Part shown: piece after piece, positions 9,582-16,131 of the stretch
Layout: each line of letters begins with the position of its first letter
Numbering within the stretch: the stretch's first letter is position 1
Origin: Rhodoflexus caldus
Lineage (GTDB): Bacteria > Bacteroidota > Bacteroidia > Cytophagales > Thermoflexibacteraceae
DNA: 64,000 nt
NCBI RefSeq assembly: GCF_021206925.1
Contig: NZ_JAJPRF010000013.1
Span: 28,707-92,706 of the forward strand
Reading direction: 5' to 3'
Notes under the pieces: generated by a model
Told to the model about the DNA's origin: nothing
Databases searched by the model: none
The model's input: only the letters and a program-made list of their open reading frames with translations
Position numbers and translations under genes: made by a program

Positions 9582-10715
9582 ATGCAGGAAATCAAGCGAC
9601 TGACAGAAGCGTATCATGCCATTGACTTCAGCCTCCGCAAGGCAGCGCTGGCAACCGTAATTCGGGTAGAAGGTTCTGCCTACCGCCGCCCGGGTGCGCG
9701 AATGCTCATGACAGACGACGGACGCTGGACAGGTGCTATTTCAGGCGGTTGTTTAGAAGGGGATGCCTTGCGCAAAGCCCGCAGGGTCATTCTTTCAGGG
9801 CAGCCCGAGGTGGTTACTTACGATACCATGGACGACAGCAGCGCCACTGCGCTTGGCGTCGGGCTGGGCTGCAACGGCATTATTGACGTACTCATAGAAC
9901 CTATTGATGCGCAAGACCGATTCGGGCATTTTGCCATCCTTCAAAATTTCATCGGGAAAAACAGGCCGGAAGTAGTGGCTACCGTTACGGCGGTCAGCGG
10001 CTTGCCTTTACAGGTTGGCGAGCGCTACTACCAAAGCGGCGAAACCGTTTTACACCTCTCCCACTCGGGCATTCAGGCACAACTGCTCGCACAACTGCCC
10101 GTAATGCTCATGCAGGGGCGCAACCAACTCGTCCGCCTGACAGAAGGAGAAGGCTATGCCGATGTTTTTGTGGAAATGCTGCAACCGCCCGTCCGATTGG
10201 TTATTTTTGGCGGCGGCTATGATGTAGCACCTGTTGTTGCGCTTGCCAAAGCCACGGGTTGGGATGTTACCGTAACGGACGATTGCGTGGCGCACGTAGG
10301 CCCTAAGCGATTCCCGATGGCAGATGCCGTATGTGCCATTCCCCGCGAGGTGGCAGTAGAACAATTGGAACTCAACAAATGGTCTGCCGCCGTGCTGATG
10401 TCGCACAACTACAAGTACGACCTTGCCATTTTGCGGCAGTTGCTCCGTAGCGATGTTCGGTACATCGGCATTTTGGGGCCTCGCAAGCGCGGCGATAAAA
10501 TGCTGGCGGAGCTTGCCCCTGAACTTTCCGCCCTGAATAGTGCCGAAAGAGAATTATTTGAAGAAAAACTGCACAGCCCCATCGGGCTGGATATTGGCGC
10601 AGAAACACCCGAAGAAATCGCCGTTTCCATTGTTGCCGAAGTAATGGCCGCCTTCCGCAATCGCAACGGGCAGTGCCTGAAATACCGCAACCAACCTATC
10701 CACAGCCATGCCTGA
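9582..10715 (+). CDS. XdhC/CoxI-family molybdenum cofactor insertion protein
   Basis: A 377-residue XdhC-type chaperone. XdhC proteins bind the molybdenum cofactor, promote its sulfuration and hand it to xanthine-dehydrogenase-family apoenzymes. The N-terminal XdhC/CoxI domain covers about residues 8-75 (RVEGSAYRRPGARML, ISGGCLEGD). A C-terminal Rossmann domain starts near residue 205 (VIFGGGYDVAPVVALA) and contains the LGPRKRGDKM motif. The C-terminus (GLDIGAETPEEIAVSI) is family-typical. The stop overlaps the start of the MocA-like gene by 8 bp, so they form an operon. The likely clients are the IorA-like (12755-13243) and IorB-like (28746-30920) proteins. Confidence 0.92.
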   Translation: MQEIKRLTEAYHAIDFSLRKAALATVIRVEGSAYRRPGARMLMTDDGRWTGAISGGCLEGDALRKARRVILSGQPEVVTYDTMDDSSATALGVGLGCNGIIDVLIEPIDAQDRFGHFAILQNFIGKNRPEVVATVTAVSGLPLQVGERYYQSGETVLHLSHSGIQAQLLAQLPVMLMQGRNQLVRLTEGEGYADVFVEMLQPPVRLVIFGGGYDVAPVVALAKATGWDVTVTDDCVAHVGPKRFPMADAVCAIPREVAVEQLELNKWSAAVLMSHNYKYDLAILRQLLRSDVRYIGILGPRKRGDKMLAELAPELSALNSAERELFEEKLHSPIGLDIGAETPEEIAVSIVAEVMAAFRNRNGQCLKYRNQPIHSHA

Positions 10716-11307
10716 ACCAATTCATAATACCGTTATTGCCATTTTAGCCGCCGGCGCATCTTCGCGCATGGGCAGCCACAAAGCCCTGCTCAACTGGCGC
10801 GGGCAGCCGTTAGTGGCACATGTTGCAAAAATGGCGCTGGGGGCAGGTGCGGCAAATGTTGCCGTTATCACCGGTTCGCAGTACAAAGAAGTGCAACAAG
10901 CCGTTGCGGATTTACCCGTACAAACGGTTTACAGCCCGCATTGGGAGTCAGGGATGGCACATTCCATTGCAGTTGCGGCAAAGTGGGCACACAAACAACA
11001 GGCCGAAGGTTTACTCATTATGGTTTGCGACCAACCCTTTGTGAGCGTGGAACTGTTGCAACAGATTTTACAAAAAGCCGATTCAGGCACATCACCGATT
11101 GTGGCCTCTGTTTATGCCAATGGTGTCAAAGGTGTGCCGGCGTGGTTCGACGAAAGTTTTTTTGAGTACCTCTACCACCTCAAAGGCGATATCGGTGCGC
11201 GCAAAATCATCGGGCAGTTTGCCGATATGATTGCCGCCGTCCCTTTTCCCGAAGGCGAAATTGATTTAGACACCCCCGAGCAGTACCGCCAATTTGCGGA
11301 GGAATAA
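10708..11307 (+). CDS. MocA-type molybdenum cofactor cytidylyltransferase
   Basis: A 199-residue nucleotidyltransferase of the MobA/MocA group. The GT-A-like nucleotide-binding loop ILAAGASSRMGSHKALL is near the N-terminus. VCDQPFVS carries the metal-binding aspartate, and GDIGARKII is a conserved C-terminal block. MocA makes molybdopterin cytosine dinucleotide (MCD), the cofactor of CO dehydrogenase and isoquinoline-oxidoreductase-type enzymes. MobA, which makes the guanine form, is the alternative. Coupling with XdhC (8-bp overlap) and the presence of IorA/IorB-like subunits in the window favour MocA. Confidence 0.88.
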   Translation: MPEPIHNTVIAILAAGASSRMGSHKALLNWRGQPLVAHVAKMALGAGAANVAVITGSQYKEVQQAVADLPVQTVYSPHWESGMAHSIAVAAKWAHKQQAEGLLIMVCDQPFVSVELLQQILQKADSGTSPIVASVYANGVKGVPAWFDESFFEYLYHLKGDIGARKIIGQFADMIAAVPFPEGEIDLDTPEQYRQFAEE

Positions 11308-11368
11308 CCCTGCGTTTGCGGCAAAGGCAGCTAATACGAATGAATGCCGACTTGGTCATTTATGCATT

Positions 11369-11440
11369 AGACCTGACAGGTATCGGAGCCCCCTCAGGTC
11401 TAAATACTTGATTTTCAAAAATATGCTTTTGTATAAATCT
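11369..11440 (-). repeat. Dispersed repeat family R1, copy 1 (inverted)
   Basis: Read on the minus strand this segment contains TTTATACAAAAGCATATTT, then GAAAATCAAGTATTTAGACC, then a hairpin (AGACCTGA at 11369-11376 with TCAGGTCT at 11394-11401). The same order of blocks recurs at 27469-27555, 31661-31750 and 57651-57746. Confidence 0.65.
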
Positions 11441-11503
11441 GCCGTCAGGGATATCCTAAGAAAACGCTGTCGGTGGACAAAGTCCCTGCCGACAGTTTCA
11501 TCC
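11441..11503 (+). repeat. Dispersed repeat family R2, copy 1, hairpin-forming
   Basis: The segment reads GCCGTCAGGGATATCCTAAG, an A-rich spacer, then a nested hairpin. The outer arms are CTGTCGG and CCGACAG, and the inner arms GGAC and GTCC surround AAA. A clearly homologous inverted copy lies at 28457-28514. The gap 11308-11505 holds only these repeats. Confidence 0.65.
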
Positions 11504-11505
11504 AC

Positions 11506-12375
11506 TTACTTAATCACTGCAATTTGATCCATCAATGCTTTGGCATCGCGCTTAACTTCCTCGTCGCGGGTGCGGTCGTGTACGGCCTTGGCTATTTCCC
11601 AAGCAGCATCGCGCAGTTTGCCGCGTTCGCTGCGTTCAAACAGTTTCTTGTTAAGGGCTGCACTGCGCAAACCGTCGGCTTTGCCTAACTCAATGCGCTC
11701 TGTCATTTCGGTTTTCATGGACGTTTTTTCGTCTTCGCATTGCTTCAAGGAAGCCTGCAATGCCGCCGAATTATCGGGAGCAGGTTTATTGCCGCCGCCC
11801 CCACCGCCGCCTGCATTTTGTTTCATAGCCAGTTGCAGGTCTTTCATTTCTATTTGGCGTTTCAGGTCTGCAATCTCGCTTTTGAGTTCGTCTATGCGCT
11901 TCACGGCATCACCTGCCGAGGCGAGTGTTTCCTGCAAACTGCCTATTTTGATGCGATATGCTGCCAGCGTATTGAATGCCCCCAGCGCGTTGGCATAATA
12001 CCCGTTTTCGGCTTTGGAAATTTCCGGACGAGGTGCGGTTTTGCCTTCCTCTATCAGCCGCAGCATGACCGACTCATAGTTTTTTGCCTGTGCTGCCAGC
12101 GAGGCTCGTTGCATATCGGCCTGTGGCATACCGTCCATTTTCTGGTCTAAGTCGTAGAGATAACCTACTTGCCGCGCCAGCGAATCCATTTCTAAAAGCA
12201 GGCGTTCATAGGTCGCCGCTTTTTTCTGCAAGGCTTGATTTTCTTCTTTTAAATAGCCCTCGGGGGCTCGCAGTAAAAAAAACATTGCCCCCAACGGCAG
12301 CATCAACGACAACAAATATGTTCCCAAAAATTTTTTAACTGCTTTGCTGCGGGCTTCTTTGTTCAGTGGTTCCAT
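11506..12375 (-). CDS. Membrane-anchored coiled-coil protein, possible T6SS TssO
   Basis: A 289-residue protein with a short cytoplasmic N-terminus (MEPLNKEARSKAVKKF), one transmembrane helix at about residues 17-35 (LGTYLLSLMLPLGAMFFLL) and a long periplasmic coiled coil (LKEENQALQKKAATYERLL onward). A glycine-rich linker (GGGGGGG at about residue 195) and a charged C-terminal helical tail follow. The N-terminal anchor resembles TssO, a membrane component specific to Bacteroidota T6SS (type iii). The protein is longer than the TssO proteins I recall, so this is a tentative call. The TssK-like and TssH-like genes in this window support it. It stands alone on the minus strand. Confidence 0.5.
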   Translation of the reverse strand: MEPLNKEARSKAVKKFLGTYLLSLMLPLGAMFFLLRAPEGYLKEENQALQKKAATYERLLLEMDSLARQVGYLYDLDQKMDGMPQADMQRASLAAQAKNYESVMLRLIEEGKTAPRPEISKAENGYYANALGAFNTLAAYRIKIGSLQETLASAGDAVKRIDELKSEIADLKRQIEMKDLQLAMKQNAGGGGGGGNKPAPDNSAALQASLKQCEDEKTSMKTEMTERIELGKADGLRSAALNKKLFERSERGKLRDAAWEIAKAVHDRTRDEEVKRDAKALMDQIAVIK

Positions 12376-12460
12376 GGTTATTTTTAATGTTCAGTGATTC
12401 ACAATCGGCAGAACTCATCGCGTGTTTTACACGTTCTGTAATTGACCTTTAAGATAAAAA

Positions 12461-12661
12461 ATGGAAAGCGAAAAATCACCAAAAGAAGAAATCAGTATCA
12501 AAGAAGTTTCTCCGACAGAAGAGCAAGTTCAGGAAACCTACATCCCCGACTTTCGTCAGACAGTAGCAGACACACGGTCAAAAACCTGCGGCATCACTTG
12601 GAAACTCCACCCGACAGCCGATGATGAGGTAAGCGATGACACGGATTCCGACGAAGATTAA
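12461..12661 (+). CDS. Small acidic hypothetical protein
   Basis: A 66-residue ORF starting ATG at 12461, 85 nt divergent from the TssO-like gene. It has a glutamate-rich N-terminus, a central stretch (TRSKTCGITWKLHPTADDE) and a strongly acidic tail (DDTDSDED). There is no signal peptide or membrane segment. I do not recognise a family. The clear compositional pattern and the absence of another gene in the gap favour a real gene. The small size and single central cysteine leave room for a precursor peptide, but no modification enzyme is adjacent. Confidence 0.45.
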   Translation: MESEKSPKEEISIKEVSPTEEQVQETYIPDFRQTVADTRSKTCGITWKLHPTADDEVSDDTDSDED

Positions 12662-12688
12662 TAGGGTAAAAACTTAACAGTCAGAAAA

Positions 12689-12729
12689 ATACACTCCCAA
12701 CAGATGCCGAACACCTGTCGGGAGTGTAT
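12689..12729 (-). terminator. Terminator of the IorA-like gene
   Basis: Arms at 12689-12703 and 12715-12729 pair over 15 bp with one mismatch (ACACTCCC core). On the minus strand the hairpin is followed by TTTTT. It lies 26 nt downstream of the IorA-like stop codon, and it also closes the small plus-strand gene. Confidence 0.7.
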
Positions 12730-12754
12730 GCCGAAGAGGCCTAATATGCAGGCA

Positions 12755-13243
12755 CTATTTACCGTCAGTTTTGGCGGGTTGCCCCTGCATCATGGCAACG
12801 GCGCGGTGGATGGCCTTGCGAATGCGTGGATACGTACCACAACGGCACAGATTGCCTTGCATGGCTTTGTCAATATCCTCGTCGGTCGGCTGCGGTTTTT
12901 CTTTAAGCAGGGCTACGGCCGCCATAATTTGCCCCGACTGGCAGTAACCGCATTGCGGCACTTGTTCGGCTATCCATGCCTGCTGCACCGGATGGCTCAG
13001 GTCTGCACTGATACCTTCTATGGTTGTAATTTTTTTGCCCTGCGCAGCCATGACAGGATAAGTACACGAGCGAATCGGTTTACCGTCTATATGCACCGTA
13101 CATGCGCCGCACTGCGAAATACCGCATCCGAATTTTGTACCGGTTAAATCGGCAAAATCGCGGATAGCCCACAGCAACGGCATCTGCTGGTCAATATCCA
13201 TTTGGTAATCCTTTCCGTTAATAGTAAGCGTAATGGCAGCCAT
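12755..13243 (-). CDS. (2Fe-2S)-binding small subunit of a molybdenum hydroxylase, IorA-like
   Basis: A 162-residue two-[2Fe-2S] protein, the electron-transfer subunit of xanthine-dehydrogenase-family enzymes, closest in layout to isoquinoline 1-oxidoreductase alpha. The plant-ferredoxin-type cluster is held by [14 protein letters not shown] and the later cysteine in RSCTYPV. The second cluster is held by CGYCQSGQ and [14 protein letters not shown]. The start is ATG at 13243 ([11 protein letters not shown]); an in-frame upstream start would add ten residues with no family match. The gene is not adjacent to its catalytic partner: the only large subunit in the window is at 28746-30920. Maturation genes xdhC and mocA lie 1.4 kb away on the other strand. 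Confidence 0.93.
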   Translation of the reverse strand: MAAITLTINGKDYQMDIDQQMPLLWAIRDFADLTGTKFGCGISQCGACTVHIDGKPIRSCTYPVMAAQGKKITTIEGISADLSHPVQQAWIAEQVPQCGYCQSGQIMAAVALLKEKPQPTDEDIDKAMQGNLCRCGTYPRIRKAIHRAVAMMQGQPAKTDGK

Positions 13244-13359
13244 AACAATGCGGATTTTAAACGTTATAGTCAAAGTTAAAAATTGCGGCTGAGAAAATGC
13301 TATATGCGCTTGTTTTTTTAATCAGTGGCCGATATTGATAAAAAGCCGCAATTGATAAC

Positions 13360-13367
13360 TAAATTTG
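13360..13367 (+). promoter_or_regulatory. Possible promoter -7 box for the HMA-domain gene
   Basis: TAAATTTG matches TAnnTTTG, 43 nt upstream of the ATG at 13410. The only -33 candidate is a weak ATTG at 13334-13337, about 22 nt upstream. Confidence 0.35.
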
Positions 13368-13409
13368 CTATGGAATTATTGATTAACTTACTCATTCAAC
13401 CGCTTAGCT

Positions 13410-13625
13410 ATGTCAAAAACACACAAATTTGCCACTAATATTAACTGTGGCGGCTGTATTGCCAAGGTTACACCTTTTATTAATGCTGTTGAAGTTATAG
13501 AAACATGGTCGGTAGATACTACCAATCCGCAAAAAATTTTAACGGTACAAACAGCAACAGACTCTCCCGAACAGGTTGTGGAAGCTGTGAAAAAGGCCGG
13601 CTTCAAAATAGAGCCTTTATCTTAG
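13410..13625 (+). CDS. Small heavy-metal-associated (HMA) domain protein, copper-chaperone-like
   Basis: A 71-residue protein covering one HMA (ferredoxin-like babbab) domain. The metal site is CGGC in NINCGGCIAKV near residue 13. The preceding position is asparagine rather than the methionine of classic MxCxxC chaperones. The C-terminal half (SPEQVVEAVKKAGFKIEPL) is typical of HMA domains. It is probably a cytosolic copper or other soft-metal carrier. No P-type ATPase is adjacent. It is followed by a response-regulator gene 64 nt downstream, with no evident functional link. Confidence 0.85.
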   Translation: MSKTHKFATNINCGGCIAKVTPFINAVEVIETWSVDTTNPQKILTVQTATDSPEQVVEAVKKAGFKIEPLS

Positions 13626-13689
13626 GCTGCGGGTAAGTCCGAATAAAACAAACAACTTCTTTATATTTTTTTGAACAGCAATCAAGCAG

Positions 13690-14070
13690 ATGAATAACCC
13701 GCTTATTTTGGTTATAGACGATGACAAAGCCATTCGTTTTTTGTTAGAGCGGATTTTTGCTGACAAGTTTAGTGTCAAATCTTTTGGCGATGTCATTCAC
13801 GCTACCGCTTGGCTGGATGAGGGTAATATTCCGCATGTCATCATTTGCGATATTAATATGCCCTATATCAGTGGCATAGAGTTTATGCTAAACATTCACA
13901 GCAGCGGTATTTACGGCAATGTGCCCATCATTATGCTTTCCAGTTTCAGCCAAGAGGAAGCGGGTAAAAAATGCATGGAAATGGGTGCGTATGCCTATTT
14001 TGAAAAACCCTTTGATCCGCAGGAACTTCTACAAACAGTTCACAAAATTTTCGGAGAAACCAATTCGTAA
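13690..14070 (+). CDS. Single-domain response regulator (CheY-like)
   Basis: A 126-residue receiver domain with no output domain. Acidic-pocket residues are D10-D12 (VIDDDK), the phosphoacceptor is D54 (ICDINMP), the switch hydroxyl is S84/S85 (MLSS) and the conserved lysine is K106 (FEKPF). Such stand-alone receivers act by protein-protein contact or as phosphorelay shuttles. A hybrid kinase lacking a DNA-binding output is encoded 2 kb away (16132-18981) and is a possible partner, but nothing in the sequence proves this. Confidence 0.92.
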   Translation: MNNPLILVIDDDKAIRFLLERIFADKFSVKSFGDVIHATAWLDEGNIPHVIICDINMPYISGIEFMLNIHSSGIYGNVPIIMLSSFSQEEAGKKCMEMGAYAYFEKPFDPQELLQTVHKIFGETNS

Positions 14071-14209
14071 GTTAAGATGGGAGGGTTGCAGTAGCAGCCC
14101 CTTATATGCAACAGTTCGTCGCCTGTGGAGCGCATACAAGCGACAAACTGAAAAGGTACATCAGCACTCAATTACTTTCATCTGCCGAAGCGCGGGCGAT
14201 AAACCGACG

Positions 14210-15367
14210 CTAAATCGGGCTCCATCGGTTTTTCTTTTCTACGGGCGTAGCCTCCACAACCGGATTTTCCACAACAAAAACGGTTTGCTGTCCTTTCCGC
14301 TTACCAATAAACTCCAACTGGCTTAACTTTCCGAATAAATCTACCAGCAGGCGCATGAAGTCATCTATTTCGCTGATGATGGGCGCAATTTCGGCGTGGT
14401 TATATTGCAGTGTAATCAGTGTATCCAATTTAAACTCTATTGCGCCGGAAGCTACCCCCGACCACTCGGCAAAATAACCGAGCAATTCTTCGCGGTCTTT
14501 GTCGGGCAGCAGATTGATACCTGTTTTCAGTGTCTGGATGAGTTGTAACAGAAACTCCATCATTACCACGGGCGGTTTGTGAGGCATAAACCAGCGGAAA
14601 GCAATGATTTCATCGGACATGCTGAAAAGCAGTTTTTCCAGCACAAAGTAGATACTCTCGCCAAGGGTGCTTTTGCTTTTGCTGCGGATTTTATGCACAA
14701 TGCGAAAAGCGTAGGTTTCCAAATCGTTGAGCAAGGAGGCAAAGCTGAGGTAGCTCTCCATCAATAGCGGAAAACTGTTTACTGCCATACAGGCAGGAAT
14801 GTAATTGCGCACCGGTTTGAGTTCGCCGCTTTGGTAAATAATTTTACCAATAATCAGGTGTGAAACGTTGAAAGAAGCCGTTTGAATCTGACTGGCGGGA
14901 ACAATGCTTACTTTGTAGCCCGGTACGGTGTAAGGATGGCGCGGCGGATGTTCTTCCATTTGCGGCTCGCCGGCAGGTTGGCGGGCAAACAAATCCACAC
15001 TCAGCACCACGTAAAATATGTTTTCTTTGGAAGGCTGAATGTTGTACTGTTGCAACAATTGGCTGTAAGAAGTGTTCAGCACCAAATCGTCGCTTTGGAT
15101 GATTTCAATGCGGCAGCCGTCGGCCGTAACAGCCCGGCAATTGACCACTTTTACATTGATTTGCTGCGTATAGTCGCAACTGATAAATACTTCGTAGGAT
15201 TTACTGCCTTCCGAAGGCAACAGACCATAACTGTGGCTGCTCAGCCCCAATGCAATGGCATCGCGCACGCGGTCAATGGTAAAATTTTCCATTTCCAGGA
15301 AGTGCTTCCTGGCTATTTTCATGCCGTCAATCCAATTGACCGAACGATGGCTAAGTTCCGAAAACAT
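14210..15367 (-). CDS. TssK-like type VI secretion baseplate protein (Bacteroidota type)
   Basis: A 385-residue protein. The N-terminus (VNWIDGMKIARKHFLEMENF) matches the conserved TssK opening, a tryptophan followed by xxGMxxxxxHF. Later blocks (YIPACMAVNSFPLLMESYL) correspond to the conserved proline-containing region in the middle of TssK. TssK links the T6SS baseplate to the membrane complex. The start is ATG at 15367 (MFSELSHRS); an 18-residue upstream extension lacks family similarity. The gene is not in a T6SS cluster. It converges on the response regulator and lies 69 nt from gtrA. TssH and a possible TssO are encoded elsewhere in the window, which supports the call. Confidence 0.72.
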   Translation of the reverse strand: MFSELSHRSVNWIDGMKIARKHFLEMENFTIDRVRDAIALGLSSHSYGLLPSEGSKSYEVFISCDYTQQINVKVVNCRAVTADGCRIEIIQSDDLVLNTSYSQLLQQYNIQPSKENIFYVVLSVDLFARQPAGEPQMEEHPPRHPYTVPGYKVSIVPASQIQTASFNVSHLIIGKIIYQSGELKPVRNYIPACMAVNSFPLLMESYLSFASLLNDLETYAFRIVHKIRSKSKSTLGESIYFVLEKLLFSMSDEIIAFRWFMPHKPPVVMMEFLLQLIQTLKTGINLLPDKDREELLGYFAEWSGVASGAIEFKLDTLITLQYNHAEIAPIISEIDDFMRLLVDLFGKLSQLEFIGKRKGQQTVFVVENPVVEATPVEKKNRWSPI

Positions 15368-15436
15368 ACGAAAGCGATTTATTAAGGCATACCTGATTAC
15401 AATTAGGCAATTCTTCTCCAAAAAAGCAAATCAGGC

Positions 15437-15874
15437 TTATGCCTCTACTATTACGGGTTTGCGTCTGCGAAATACGAAGTACTTCTTGGCAAGAAAATTC
15501 CAAATAATTACCAGTGCCAATGCCAGAATTTTCGCAATCCGATAGTCTAACGCGAAGGATTCAACCCAGAAGTACATGGACAACTGATTGATACCCAACC
15601 CGATAAGCACCACTACAAAGAAACTGACAAACTCCACCCCTTTTGAAAAAGAACCGGCACCAAATATCCACAACCTGCTGGCGATATAATTGGCTATGAC
15701 CACAAAACAAAAAGCAATGAAGTTTGCCTGCATGTAACCCAAGCCGAATTTTTCTACCAGTAAAATTAAAAGGCCAAATTCACCGGCGGCCGAAAGCACT
15801 CCAACGATACCGAAACGCAATACCTGCCGGTACAATTCGTTGCTGTAATAAATTGCTAAAAGTTTATTTATCAT
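15437..15874 (-). CDS. GtrA-family membrane protein
   Basis: A 145-residue protein with four predicted transmembrane helices: about 18-38 (LRFGIVGVLSAAGEFGLLI), 45-65, 80-100 (FFVVVLIGLGINQLSMYF) and 112-135 (KILALALVIIWNFLAKKYFV). The terminal KKYFVFRRRK pattern is typical of GtrA/DPMS-associated proteins. Family members flip or assist polyprenyl-phosphate sugars; mycobacterial Rv3789 belongs here and is tied to decaprenyl-phospho-arabinose metabolism. It lies directly upstream of the tssK-like gene on the same strand, probably by chance. A link to the polyprenyl-pentose genes at 38282-41472 is an attractive inference only. Confidence 0.88.
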   Translation of the reverse strand: MINKLLAIYYSNELYRQVLRFGIVGVLSAAGEFGLLILLVEKFGLGYMQANFIAFCFVVIANYIASRLWIFGAGSFSKGVEFVSFFVVVLIGLGINQLSMYFWVESFALDYRIAKILALALVIIWNFLAKKYFVFRRRKPVIVEA

Positions 15875-16131
15875 AAAAACATTACATATTATATTGCACG
15901 TACCAATTACGTTATTAAGCCGTTAATAAACAAATAATAGCACAAATATAGGTGGCTAAGATTAGAAAATTTATATTGTTTGTGTGAATTATTACATGAA
16001 AAGTGTTTATCTTTATATTCGTAAACTTTCCTATTTCATCGTTTTTTTATAAAATAGAATCGGCAGCCAAAATTCATTATTTCAACTTTTGAAAACTTTA
16101 TTTACTTTTTATCTATCAAAATTGGAGAGCT
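15875..16131. other. AT-rich divergent intergenic region
   Basis: About 257 bp between gtrA (minus) and the hybrid kinase (plus). It is very AT-rich and contains TATCTTTA at 16008-16015, a partial match to the TAnnTTTG -7 box, with TTTG at 15979-15982 about 25 nt upstream, which is longer than ideal. It presumably holds both promoters. I see no gene. Confidence 0.4.

Noticed and set aside
12461..13243. Small acidic ORF plus IorA-like gene as a peptide-modification system
   Set aside because: The IorA-like protein is a standard electron-transfer subunit, is on the opposite strand, and no modifying enzyme is present.
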